Shown: piece after piece, positions 28,322 through 38,200 of the stretch
Layout of the letters: each line of letters starts with the position of its first letter
Position numbering within the stretch: position 1 is the stretch's first letter
NCBI GenBank assembly: GCA_963745175.1
Contig: CAVUWK010000005.1
Span: 613,030-677,029, forward strand
Direction of reading: 5' to 3'
Source: Bog-473 sp963745175
Lineage (GTDB): Bacteria > Actinomycetota > Acidimicrobiia > Acidimicrobiales > RAAP-2
DNA length: 64,000 nt
The notes under the pieces: generated by a model
Databases searched by the model: none
The model's input: only the letters and a program-made list of their open reading frames with translations
Told to the model about the DNA's origin: nothing
Translations under genes and position numbers: made by a program

Positions 28322-29689
28322 ATGCCTGGACGAGAGCTCATCGATGCGGCCATCGCCGACGGATCGGTCGACACCGTCGTACTGGCCTTCCCCGACATGC
28401 ACGGCCGCCCCGTGGGAAAGCGGGTGACGGCGGACTTCTTCACGTCGCACGTGGCCGCGCACGGGATCGAGGCCTGCGACTACCTGTTGGCCGTCGACGT
28501 CGACATGAACCCCCTGCCGGGGTATCGCTTCACCAACTGGGACACCGGCTACGGCGACTTCGTCTGCCAGCCCGACTACGCCACGGCCCGGCTCATCCCC
28601 TGGCTGGAGGGGACGGCGCTCGTCATCTGCGACCTCACCGACGAGGAGGGAGTACCGGTCGAGGTCTCCCCGAGACAGATCCTGCGGCAGCAGCTGGCGC
28701 GGGCGGCCGAACGCGGGTTGCGGGTGTGCCAGGCGACCGAGCTCGAGTTCTTCCTCTTCAAGGAGTCCTACGAGGATGCGGACGCCAAGGGATGGAAGGG
28801 CCTGACGCCGCACACCTCGACGATCGAGGACTACCAGCTGCTGCAGACGTCACGCGAGGAGTACGTGCTGCGCCGGATCAGAAACGAGATGTGCGCCGCC
28901 GGCGTCCCGGTCGAGTTCTCCAAGGGTGAGGCGGGGCGCGGTCAACACGAGGTGAACGTCACCTACGACGAGTCCCTGGTCACCGCCGACCGCCACCTCG
29001 TGTTCAAGAACGGCATCAAGGAGATCGCCGCGCAGGAAGGCCGGGCGGCGACGTTCATGGCCAAGTGGACGATGGAGGACGTCGGGTCGTCGTGCCACGT
29101 GCACACCAGCTTGTGGGACGCCGAGAGCGGGGACCCTCTGATGGCGGCCGAGTCGGGCGACGATCATCCGAGCGGCCTGTCGACGTTGGGCCGGCGCTTC
29201 CTGGCCGGGCAGCTGCACGCCGCCCGGGAGCTGGCCTGGATGGCCGCCCCGACCGTCAACTCGTACCGGCGCTACGTGCCCGGCAGCTGGGCCCCCACGG
29301 CGGCGGTCTACGGCGAGGACAACCGCACGTGCGGCTTCCGCCTCGTCGGGCACGGGGCGGGGCGCCGGGTGGAGTCGAGGATCCCGGGGGCGGACGTCAA
29401 TCCGTATCTCGTGCTGGCGGCCCAGATCGCGGCGGGCCTCTACGGCGTCGACCACGAGCTCGAGCCGGGCGACCCCTACCCGGTCAACGCCTACGAGGCG
29501 ACCGACGTGCCGCGCATCCCCTCGACCTTGGTGGAGGCCATCGAAGAGCTGCGCGGCTCGGCGGTGGCGCTCGAGGCGTTCGGGCCCGACGTGCACCACC
29601 ATCTCCTCAACACGGCAGAGCAGGAGTGGCTGGCGAGCAACCGCCACGTGACGGACTGGGAGCTGGCCCGGAACTTCGAGCGGATTTAA
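28322..29689 (+). CDS. Glutamine-synthetase-like gamma-glutamyl ligase (PuuA/GlnA3-like)
   Basis: The protein is 455 residues. It has the glutamine-synthetase fold signatures: QATELEFFLFKESY (metal-binding Glu), GQHEVNVTYDES, SSCHVHTSLWD, and VESRIPGADVNPYLVLA with the substrate Arg. The sequence is shorter and more divergent than housekeeping GlnA. Its divergent partner is PuuD-like, so gamma-glutamylation of an amine such as putrescine is more likely than ammonia assimilation; this is inference. The 55-nt intergenic space holds both promoters. It is convergent with the methyltransferase gene. Confidence 0.85.
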   Translation: MPGRELIDAAIADGSVDTVVLAFPDMHGRPVGKRVTADFFTSHVAAHGIEACDYLLAVDVDMNPLPGYRFTNWDTGYGDFVCQPDYATARLIPWLEGTALVICDLTDEEGVPVEVSPRQILRQQLARAAERGLRVCQATELEFFLFKESYEDADAKGWKGLTPHTSTIEDYQLLQTSREEYVLRRIRNEMCAAGVPVEFSKGEAGRGQHEVNVTYDESLVTADRHLVFKNGIKEIAAQEGRAATFMAKWTMEDVGSSCHVHTSLWDAESGDPLMAAESGDDHPSGLSTLGRRFLAGQLHAARELAWMAAPTVNSYRRYVPGSWAPTAAVYGEDNRTCGFRLVGHGAGRRVESRIPGADVNPYLVLAAQIAAGLYGVDHELEPGDPYPVNAYEATDVPRIPSTLVEAIEELRGSAVALEAFGPDVHHHLLNTAEQEWLASNRHVTDWELARNFERI

Positions 29690-29697
29690 TCCCTGGC

Positions 29698-30579
29698 CTA
29701 TGCGTAGGCGTGGACGACGACGCGGTAGTTCGTACTCGGGGCCGAGGGCTGCGGCTCCGGGTGCTTCGGCGGCGGCGTTCCCGCCACCCGGCGGGCGACG
29801 CGCTCGCGCAGGCTCGGGGGTGGATCGGTCGTGGTGAGCGGATCGGGCGCAGAGGGAGGTGCGGGAGGCCCGACCACCGTGCGCACCTCGGCGAAGCCGG
29901 CCGCGCGGCACAGGTTGTGCAGCGCCTCGATCGTCGGCACGAACCAGTTGCCGAAGTCGATCCGTAACGAGCTCCCGCGTAGAACTGCAGCAGCGCCTCG
30001 TGCTCGAGGCCTTGGAAATGCACCGCCTCGGACTCGATGACCGCCACCTCCTTGGTGACGGCGCGCACCCGCTCGAGGGAGGTGAGCGGCTCCTTCATGT
30101 GGTAGAGCACGCCGAGATACAGCACCACGTCGTACGTCCCGAGCTCGTCGAGGTCGCACGTCTGGAAGTTGGCCACCACCGGCTCGACCTTGGAGCCGAG
30201 CGTCGCGGCGGCGAACTCGAAGCTGCGGCGCCCCGGCAGGTCGGGCAGCCAGAAGTCCGTCTCGTCGCGCGACTGGTCGGGGAAGACGCCTTTGGCGATG
30301 CACTCGGCCCAGTACGCGCCGCGGCGCCGCGAAGTCGATGCCCCAGGCGTAGTGGTCCAGCGCGACGACCCGGTCCGCGCCCGCCTGCTCGGCGAGGAAC
30401 GAGTACTTCCCGTCCCAGGCGCCGATGTCGAGGACGCTGCGTGCGCTGACGTCGGGCAGGATCTCGGCCCCCTTGTCCTGTGCGCTGGCGCCCTTGGTGA
30501 CGACGCCGTCCCCGAGGTCGATGGAGTGGTACCAGTACAGCGCGTCGGCCTGCGCCTGCACCTCCGCCGGAGACGTCAT
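29698..30579 (-). CDS. SAM-dependent methyltransferase of the CmoB/DUF1698 type, frameshifted
   Basis: The reconstructed protein is about 293 residues. The SAM-binding motif SVLDIGAWDGKYSFLAEQAGA is followed by VVALDHYAWGIDF. The Methyltransf_9 signature YDVVLYLGVLYHMKEPLTSLERV and the C-terminal WFVPTIEALHNLCRAAGF resemble CmoB, but the context gives no evidence for tRNA modification. Frame changes occur near 30325 and near 29970. ATG 30579 lies 8 nt after TACGCT. The last 50 residues are Pro-rich and low in complexity. Confidence 0.7.
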   Translation of the reverse strand: MTSPAEVQAQADALYWYHSIDLGDGVVTKGASAQDKGAEILPDVSARSVLDIGAWDGKYSFLAEQAGADRVVALDHYAWGIDFAAPRRVLGRVHRQRRLPRPVARRDGLLAARPAGAPQLRVRRRDARLQGRAGGGQLPDVRPRRARDVRRGAVSRRALPHEGAAHLPRAGARRHQGGGGHRVRGGAFPRPRARGAAAVLRGSSLRIDFGNWFVPTIEALHNLCRAAGFAEVRTVVGPPAPPSAPDPLTTTDPPPSLRERVARRVAGTPPPKHPEPQPSAPSTNYRVVVHAYA

Positions 30580-30587
30580 TGGGCGAG

Positions 30588-30593
30588 AGCGTA
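30588..30593 (-). promoter_or_regulatory. -10 hexamer TACGCT, putative leaderless promoter of the methyltransferase
   Basis: It ends 8 nt before ATG 30579. Confidence 0.45.
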
Positions 30594-30621
30594 GCGACCC
30601 GCCTGGTGGAGGCCTGCCCTC

Positions 30622-30627
30622 TACACT
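30622..30627 (+). promoter_or_regulatory. -10 hexamer TACACT, putative leaderless promoter of the DUF2079 gene
   Basis: It ends 6 nt before GTG 30634. The divergent start is only 54 nt away. Confidence 0.5.
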
Positions 30628-30633
30628 TGCTCG

Positions 30634-32256
30634 GTGGCCACCTCGGTAGCAGTACCGGGGGTGGGAGGCGAGCCGGCCGAGCTCGAGGCGCCGGCGCCCC
30701 ATCCCAGGGCAACGAAGCTGCAGGGCGGCTTGCGGATCGCCTGGTTCGTCGGGCTCGCCGTCTTCGCCGTGCAGTTCATCCTGCTGGTGCAGCACAGCTG
30801 GTACCTGTGGGACCACTTCGACCTGACCGCCGACTTCGGCCAGTACAGCCAGGCCTGGCAGCAGATCGCCACGGGCCACCTCAACCCCTACGACACCACG
30901 TACGCCTGGTTCTACCCGCACTACGGCTACCCCTTCTACCAGGCCGACCTCGAGCTGATCATGTGGCCGCTCTCGCTCCTGTACTGGGTGTGGCCGCACG
31001 CCATCGACCTGTTGATCGTGCAGGACGCCGCGCTGGCCGGGGCGGGGCTCGTCGCCTACCGGTGGTCGCTCGAGCACCTGCAGCTCCACGCGCCGAACCG
31101 GCGCTTCGCCATCGGGGTGGGCGCGTCGCGTGGGCGCGGTGCTCGTGCTCAACCCGTGGACGTACTGGGCCGCGTCCTACGACTACCACTCCGAGCCGCT
31201 GGCCGCGCTGTTCATCCTGCTGGCGGGGCGCGACCTGTGGAGCGACCGGCGGCGGGGCTGGATCTTCGTCGGGGTGGCGTTGCTGTGCAGCAACGTCGCG
31301 GCGTCCTACGTGGTGGCGCTGGGGCTCGCCGCGCTGATCAGCGGGCGGCGGCGCTGGCGGACGGGGCTGATCCTCGTCGGTGCCGGCGTGGTGTGGCTGG
31401 CGTTCGTGGGTCTCGTGCACTCGGGGAAGGGCGCGGCGCTGGGGGCGTACGCGTATCTCGACAACAAGTCGAGCGTGAACGACAGCATCGGGGGGATCTT
31501 CACCATCGTGTCCGGCCTGGTGTTCCACCCGCACATCGCCGGCCACGTCGTCACGTCGCGCTGGGGCGAGATCTACAAGTTCGTCGGCGGCGCCGGGACG
31601 ATCGGCGTGTTCTCCGCCTTCGGCGGGATGCTGTCGCTGGTCGTCCTGGCGCCCGAGCGCGCTGAACTCCTCCCCCGCGTTCATCGCGGACATCGGCGGC
31701 TCGCAGAACATCATGGCGGTGATGGCGGTCGCGGTGGGGATCGCCATGGTGGCGACGTGGCTGACCCGTCAGGGCGAGCGCCTCGACCGGCGCTGGCGCG
31801 TCGGGTTGGCCACGCTGGCGTTGGCGCTGGCCGCGGGCGCAGTGATCCAGACCGCGGTGCTGAGCGCGCACTGGACGCCGATGTCCGGGCAGATGTTCGC
31901 CCGGGTCGACTCGGCCACCGCGGCCGAGTTGTCTGCGGTCGAGGCCCAGATCCCCGACGCAGGACGAGACGGTCGTGTCCCAGGGGGTGGTGGGCCGCTT
32001 CGCCCAGCGCCACGCCTTCTATCCCTACTTCGACGTGTTCGCCGACGGGCAGACCGTGCCGCTGTTCGGCCACACCGTCTACGTCGTCCTGGTGCCGCGC
32101 CAGGGGGTCGAGGGGGCCACGCCGGCGGCGACGATGGCGGCGGTGAAGCTGATGCGCGACGTCGGGGCGCACCAGGTGGCGGCGCGTGACGGGGTGTACG
32201 CGTTCGCCTGGCAGGTGCCCAAGGGCCGGCACACGTTGACGTTCCCGCCGCCCTGA
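30634..32256 (+). CDS. DUF2079 polytopic membrane protein, three frameshifts
   Basis: The reconstructed protein is about 540 residues. After a Pro/Ala-rich N-terminus, the first helix is followed by FDLTADFGQYSQAWQQIATGHLNPYDT. This acidic/aromatic periplasmic loop is typical of DUF2079. About ten membrane helices follow (LVLNPWTYWAASYDYHSEPLAALFILLAG, GTIGVFSAFGGMLSLVVLAPE), then an extracytoplasmic C-terminal domain (FYPYFDVFADGQTVPLFGHTVYVVLV). The fold is GT-C-like, so an exported glycan role is likely but unproven. Frame changes lie near 31120, 31665 and 31960. The start is GTG 30634. Confidence 0.7.
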
Positions 32257-32270
32257 CGCTGGGCGGGCGG

Positions 32271-33934
32271 TCAGTCCTGGCGCAGCCGGCGGCCGTTCAG
32301 CCGCTTGTGGATCCCCTTCGTCTTCTCGTAGAGGTTGACGAACTCCTTGAGCAGGGCGGCGTAGACCGCCGCCGGCGGCCGGGTCGGGCTCGTAGGTGGC
32401 CTTGACCGTGACGGTGCTCGGTATGTCGGCGATCTGGAGGTGGCCGAGCGCGAGCAGCGTGAGCAGTCCGGCGCCCCGCACGTTGGCCAGCACGGGGTCG
32501 GCGATCTGACGGATGGTGCGGCCGGTGGCGTCGGCGTGGATTTGCGACCAGAGGTCCGAGTTGGCGCCGCCGCCCACGAAGGCCAGCGTGTCGAAGGGCC
32601 GCTTGGTGTACTTCTCGACCGCGCCGAGCAGCCAGGCCGAGTTGAGGGCCACCCCCTCGAAGACGGCGCGCACCATGTCGGCCCGGGTCGAGGAGAGCGA
32701 GATGTTGTGGAAGCCGCCCCGGATGGTGTGGTCGTCGACCGGGGAGCGCTCGCCGTTGAGCCAGGGCGTGAACAGCACGCCGTGGGAGCCGACGGGGACC
32801 GATGCGGCCACGTCGTTGAGTGTGGCGAAGACGTCGGCGGGGGCAGTTGGGTCGGCAGCGGGGGCGGTCAGGGCGTCGTCGGGGAAGAGCAGGTTGTCGC
32901 GCAGCCAGGTCAGGCAGGCGCCCCCCGTCTCGTGCTCGTCGGCCACCAGGTAACGGCCGGGGATCCCCGAGGGGATGGACGCGATGTTGGTCAGCGGGTC
33001 CGTCTTCTTGAAGGGGACGTGGCAGCTGATCCAGCTCGAGGTGCCGATGTAGAGATGGCCGTCGAAGTCGTTGACGGCGCCGGAGCCGACGGCGGCCGAG
33101 TGCAGGTCCCCGGTGCCGGCCACCACGGGCGTCCCCGGGAGCAGGCCGAGCTCGCCGGCGGCGGCGGGCGTCAGGCCGCCGAGCACGCTGCCCGTCGGCA
33201 CCAGGTCGGGCAGCTTCGCCCGCTCCAGGCCGGCCAGCGCCATCAGGGAGTCGTCATAGGCGATCGCGTTGATGTCGCGGTTGTCCGTGACCCAGTGCAG
33301 GGTGATGGAGTCGTGCGAGGCCCGCGCCAATCCGGTGAGGCGCAGGTTGAGGTAGTCGACCGGCTCGAGGAACACGGCCGCGGCCGCGTAGACGTCGGGG
33401 CGCTGCTGGCGCAGGAAGTGGATGTGGCCCACCGGGTCCTTGCCCGACAGCTCGGGATGCCGCCGGTCCGGCGCACCCAGCGGGCCAGCTTGGAAGCCGA
33501 GTAGCCCTGCACGTTGAGCGCGCCGCGCACCGTCTCGCGCACGGCGCGGGCACCGCGGGAGTCCATCCAGGTGATGGCGGGACCGATGGCCGACCCGTTG
33601 TCGTCGACGGGCACGGTGCCCGACCACTGCGAGGTGCAGCCGATGCCGACGACGTCCCCGGGCGCCACGCCGCTGTCGGCCAACGCCCGCCGGGCCGACG
33701 GCAACGATGGCGTCCCACCAGGCTTGGGGGGACTGCTCGGCTCCCCCATCGTCGGTCAGATCGATTCCGACCGCCTGGAAGGCGTGCGAAACGACCCGGC
33801 CGGTGGACGCCAAAACGGCCACCTTGGGCCCGCCGGTGCCGAGGTCGACAGCCAGCACGTGCGGGCTCGTCGACGCGAACGCGGCGGAGCTCGGTGGCCG
33901 GTGCGGTGCGCAAACTCCCCGCTGGCGTGGCCAT
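32271..33934 (-). CDS. FGGY-family carbohydrate kinase (xylulokinase-like), frameshifted
   Basis: The N-terminal ATPase motif LAVDLGTGGPKVAVL is followed by GCTSQWSGTVPVD and ITWMDSRGA. The middle has VAGTGDLHSAAVGSGAV and HLYIGTSSWISCHV, and the C-terminal domain has FVGGGANSDLWSQIHADATG. Together these give a full FGGY sugar kinase of about 555 residues. The substrate is not readable. Frame changes occur near 33860 (or the start is GTG 33858), near 33690, near 33465 and near 32370. The protein ends YEKTKGIHKRLNGRRLRQD. ATG 33934 lies 8 nt after TACGCT. Confidence 0.8.
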
Positions 33935-33942
33935 GGCGGGGA

Positions 33943-33948
33943 AGCGTA
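33943..33948 (-). promoter_or_regulatory. -10 hexamer TACGCT, putative leaderless promoter of the FGGY kinase
   Basis: It ends 8 nt before ATG 33934 and is the same hexamer as at 28273 and 30588. Confidence 0.4.
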
Positions 33949-33995
33949 TCGAGCGGTGCCGGCCCGGGACCCGGACCGGCACCCGCCCTACGAGG

Positions 33996-34556
33996 TCAGG
34001 CCAGAGCGGCCTCGGTCTCGATCTCGATCACGACCTTGTTGCCCACCACGACACTGCCGTCGAGCAGCGAGTGGTTGAAGCTGACGCCGAAGTCGCGCCG
34101 GTCGATGGTGGCGCTGGCCGAGAAGGCGACCACGGACTTGCCTTCCTGCATGGAGGCGCCTTCCCCGAGGAACTCGAGGTCGAAGTCGACCGACTTCGTG
34201 ACGCCGCGGATGGTCAGGTCGGCGGTCAGCACCCAGTGGGTGTCGTCGACCCGGCGGATCCCCGTGCTGACCAGGGTCAGGGTCGGGAAGTTGGGGACGT
34301 CGAGGAAGTCGTTGGTGCGCAGGTGCTCGTCCCGCTGGACCTGACCGGTGAAGATGCTCTCGGCCTGGACGGTGGCCTGGAGGGTCGAGTCCTCGGGCTT
34401 GTCGGCCACGGTGAAGCTGCCCTCGACGTCGGTGAAGCGGCCTCGTACCTTCGTGCCGACCAGGTGGCGGGCGACGAAGCCGACGTCGGTGTGGGCCGGG
34501 TCGATGGTGTACGTCCCGGTCTTCGGAACGGTAACGGTGCTGGTAGTGCTGGACAT
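33996..34556 (-). CDS. YceI-family protein (polyisoprenoid-binding-like lipocalin fold)
   Basis: This 186-residue protein without a signal peptide has the family core GTYTIDPAHTDVGFVARHL. It also has VRGRFTDVEGSF, HLRTNDFLDVPNFPTLT and DRRDFGVSFN. YceI proteins bind polyprenyl or similar lipids in an eight-stranded barrel. The gene has the best promoter in the window (-35 34621-34626, -10 34597-34602) and an AAGGAG site at 34566-34571, 9 nt before ATG 34556. A divergent marR gene and a palindrome in the promoter indicate repression. Confidence 0.9.
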   Translation of the reverse strand: MSSTTSTVTVPKTGTYTIDPAHTDVGFVARHLVGTKVRGRFTDVEGSFTVADKPEDSTLQATVQAESIFTGQVQRDEHLRTNDFLDVPNFPTLTLVSTGIRRVDDTHWVLTADLTIRGVTKSVDFDLEFLGEGASMQEGKSVVAFSASATIDRRDFGVSFNHSLLDGSVVVGNKVVIEIETEAALA

Positions 34557-34565
34557 TTTGGAACT

Positions 34566-34571
34566 CTCCTT
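34566..34571 (-). promoter_or_regulatory. Shine-Dalgarno AAGGAG of yceI
   Basis: It lies nine nt before ATG 34556 on the minus strand. Confidence 0.7.
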
Positions 34572-34596
34572 GTGCTCGGCAATCTTCGTTGCTTGT

Positions 34597-34626
34597 ATTA
34601 TATCTGACTATACAGATACTTGTCAA
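34597..34626 (-). promoter_or_regulatory. Consensus sigma-70 promoter of yceI
   Basis: On the minus strand, TTGACA (34626-34621), an 18-nt spacer and TATAAT (34602-34597) give a perfect housekeeping promoter. It sits in an AT-rich island unlike its surroundings. Transcription should start near 34590. Confidence 0.85.
34601..34618. promoter_or_regulatory. Palindromic operator, probable MarR binding site
   Basis: TATCTG-ACTATA-CAGATA is a perfect 6-bp inverted repeat. It fills the spacer of the yceI promoter and overlaps the -10 by two bases. A third CAGATA half-site lies at 34628-34633, just outside the -35. Binding of the adjacent MarR protein here would block RNA polymerase. Confidence 0.75.
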
Positions 34627-34711
34627 TCAGATAGAATAGGCAACGAGTGGTTTTCGGGGGAGACTGAGGAAGGCGACATGGGTACGGCGATAATCCAGGC
34701 GAACGGCGGTA

Positions 34712-35221
34712 GTGACCAGCCCCGGGGACGGGTCGCGTCCCGACGCCGCCGCGGAGGGCGCCGGGACCTGCGGCGTCCTGGGCCAGATGGACGACGACCG
34801 CATCCGCCTGATGGGCCTCATCGTGCGCACGCACCGCCAGTTGACCGACCGTCTGGGCCGCGAGCTCGAGCAGGACGTCGGCATCCCGCTCGTCTTCTTC
34901 GACGTCCTCATCCACGTCGGCGGCGCACCCGAGCGCCGCCTGACCATGAGCGGGCTCAGCGCCGACGTCGCCCTGACGACGGGTGGGGTCACCCGCCTGG
35001 TCGACCGCATGGTCGAGGCGGGACTGGTGGCACGGCAGCACTGTCCGAGTGATCGCCGGAGCATCTATGTGGTGCTTACCCCGCAGGGTCAGGAGGTACT
35101 CGACCGGGCCGTCGCCGCCCACATCGACGGGATCGACCGCCACCTGGTGGCCCACCTGAGCGACGGCGACCGTGCCGCCCTCGAGGCGGTGCTGCTCAAG
35201 GTCCTCGACGCCGGCTGCTGA
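34712..35221 (+). CDS. MarR-family transcriptional regulator
   Basis: The winged helix-turn-helix is clear: MSGLSADVALTTGGVTRLVDRMVEAGLVAR is the recognition part and SDRRSIYVVLTPQGQEVL the wing. It is flanked by the dimerisation helices (LMGLIVRTHRQLTDRLGREL and the C-terminal pair). The regulator is divergent from yceI and very likely binds the palindrome at 34601-34618, repressing yceI until a ligand (often a phenolic or lipid) releases it. Start is uncertain among GTG 34712, ATG 34787 and, if an indel is present, ATG 34678, which has a better Shine-Dalgarno (AGGAAGG) but is out of frame. Confidence 0.85.
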   Translation: MTSPGDGSRPDAAAEGAGTCGVLGQMDDDRIRLMGLIVRTHRQLTDRLGRELEQDVGIPLVFFDVLIHVGGAPERRLTMSGLSADVALTTGGVTRLVDRMVEAGLVARQHCPSDRRSIYVVLTPQGQEVLDRAVAAHIDGIDRHLVAHLSDGDRAALEAVLLKVLDAGC

Positions 35222-38200
35222 TCAGGCCGCCGCTTCGCCGTCCACCTTCGACAACCAGACCCGCACGGGCTCGTTGAGCAGGTCGTCGTCGAGCTCGAGC
35301 AGCGTCCCCTCCCCCTCGCCGGGCCCGCTCACGATCTCCACCGCCAGCACCTCGCGGGCGATGAAGGCGAAGAACTCGGCGATGGAGTCGAGCCCCACCA
35401 CGTGCAGGCGGATGCGGTCGGAGACCTCGAGGCCGCTGGCCTTGCGCAGGTCCTGAACGAGCCGCACCACGTCGCGCGAGAGTCCGCGCTTGCGCAGACC
35501 CTCGTCGAGGTTGAGGTCGAGCGCGACGACCTCGCCCCCCTCGCGTGACACGGCGAAGCCCTGCTGGCCCCGGACCCGCAACTGCACGTCGTCGGGCGAC
35601 AGCTCGACCGGCTGGCCGCCCAGTGTCACCGTGATCGAACGCCCCGCCTCGAGGTCGGCCGCGGCGGCGACGGTGTCGAGCGCGGCCAACGCGGGCTTCA
35701 ACTCCTTGACCAGGTCGCCCAGGCGCGGGCCGAGCGTGCGGAAGTTCGGCACCAGCTCGAACTGCAGCACCTCGCTCAGCTCCTCGGCGGTGTCGATCTC
35801 GTCGACGTTGAGCTCGTCCGCCACGATGTCGCGCAGGATCGCCGGCGCGTCGGCCGGGAGGAAGACCAGCGCCCGCTTGAGCGGCTGGCGCACCTTGACC
35901 GAGGCCTCGCTGCGGGCGGCCCGGCCCAGCGAGGTGAGCCGGCGGGCCAGCGCCATCTGCGCCTCGAGCGGCGGGTCGACGGCGACCCCGGCCACGTCGG
36001 CCGCCGGCCAGTCGGCCAGGTGCACCGACTCCCTCTCGCCCGCGCCGGTCAGGTGGCGCCACATGGTGTCGGCCACGAACGGGCACAGCGGCGCCAGCAG
36101 CAGCGCCAGCGTGGTCAGCGTCGTGTGCAGCGTCGCCTGGGCGGCCAGGGTGTCGCCGGCCGGCGCGTCGGGGTCGGTGCGCCAGAAGCGGCGGCGGCTG
36201 CGCCGGACGTACCAGTTGGAGAGGTCGTCGACGAGGTCGGCCAGGGCGGTGGCCGCCGCCAACGGCTCGTACGTGGTCAGCGCCTCGGTCACCTGCGCCG
36301 TCGTGCTGGCCAGCCGGGACAGGATCCAGCGGTCGAGCGGCCCCCGCTCGGCCGGGGCCGGCACGCCCGGGTCAAGGGGGTCGAACTCGTTCAGCGACGC
36401 GTACGTCGTGAAGAAGCTGAACGTGTTCCACAGCGTGAGCAGCATGTCCCGCATGGCGGTGTCGATGGCGCCGAGCGTCGCCCGCGTCGGCGTCCAGGGC
36501 GAGCCCTGGCTGAACATCCACCAGCGCATGGCGTCGGCGCCCCGGGTGTCGAGGATCGACCAGGGGTCGATGATGTTGCCGAGCGACTTGGACATCTTGC
36601 GGCCGTCGGCGTCGACGATGTGGCCGAGGCAGACGACGTGGCGGTACGGGCTCTCGCCGAAGACCAGCGTGTTGATGGCCAGCAGCGAGTAGAACCAGCC
36701 CCGGGTCTGGTCGATGGCTTCCGAGATGAAGTCGGCCGGGAACGTGAACGCCTCCGCCGATCCCTCGACGTGCGGGTAGCCGACCTGGGCGGCCGGCATG
36801 GAGCCCGAGTCGAACCAGGCGTCGATCACCGGCTCGACCCGCCGGCAGACCGACAGCTCGTCCACCTCGTCGACGGGCCCCACGTCGGCGGCACACGTCC
36901 CACAGGTGAACGTCACGTCGTCGATGGTCGGCCGGTGCGGGTCGATCTCCGTCACGTCCCGCCCGCACAGGTCCGAGAGCTCGGCCAGCGAGCCGACGCA
37001 GCGCACGTGGCCCCGCCCGCAGCGCCAGATGGGCAGCGGCGTCCCCCAGTAGCGGTCGCGGGACAGGGCCCAGTCGACGTTGTTCTCCAGCCACTCCCCG
37101 AAACGGCCGTCCTTGATGTACTCCGGGTGCCAGTCCACCGTCTGGTTGGCCGCCAGGAGGTCGTCCTTGCGCGTGGAGGTGGCGATGTACCAGCTCGGCT
37201 TGCCCCAGTAGATCAACGGCGTGCGGCAGCGCCAGCAGTGCGGGTACGAGTGGACGTAGGGCATCCGCCGGATCAGCAACCCGGCCGCCTCCAGCCGGTC
37301 GTTGATGTCGTGGTTGGCCTCCCGGACGTCGCGCCCGGCCAGCCACCCGACCGCGTCGGTGAAGCGGCCGTCGGGACCGACGGGGTTCAACGACGGCAGG
37401 CCGTTCTCCCGGCCGATCTGGCGGTCGACCTCGCCGAAGGCCGGCGCCAGGTGCACCAGCCCGGTGCCCTCCTCGGTGGTCACGTACGACGCCGGCACCA
37501 CCCGCCAGCCGTCGGCGCCGTGGGGCGCCTCCACATCCGAGAACGGCCGCTCGTAGTGCAGGCCCACCAGGTCGGAACCCTCGATCCGCGAGGAGATCCG
37601 GGCCGACGCCCCCTCCCCCATCACCGCGTCGACCAGGTCCTCGGCCATGATCATCCCGTCGACGACGGCGTAGACGAGGTCGGGGTTCACCGCCACGCCG
37701 GTGTTCGACAGCAGCGTCCACGGCGTGGTCGTCCAGACAGCCAGCCACTGAGCGCCGGCCAGGTCTTCAGGCCACGGGTCGGTGATCCGCAGCCGCACGT
37801 AGGCCGACTCGTCCTCCTCGTCCCGGTAGACGTCGGCCTGTCCCAGCTCGTGGCTCGACAGCGCCGTCCCGCAGCGGGGGCAGTACGGGACGACCTTGAG
37901 GTCCTCGTAGAGGAGCCCCTGGTCGAAGAGCTGCTGCAGGTGCCACCAGACCGACTCGATGTAGGTCGAGTCCAACGTCCAGTACGCCGCATCCATGTCG
38001 ACCCAGTAGCCGATGCGCGTGGTCAGGCGGGCGAACTCGTCGACGTAGGAGTAGACGGACTCGCGGCACAGCCGGATGAACTCGGCGATGCCGACCTGCG
38101 ACTCGATCTGCTCCTTGCCGGTGATGCCGAGCTTCTTCTCCACCTCCACCTCGACGGGGAGCCCGTGGGTGTCCCAACCGGCGCGGCGGGCCACGTACGA

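Noticed and set aside
29698..30579. Assigning the methyltransferase as CmoB (tRNA carboxymethylation)
   Set aside because: Only the general Methyltransf_9 motifs match; actinobacteria generally lack the CmoA/CmoB pathway and no CmoA partner is present.
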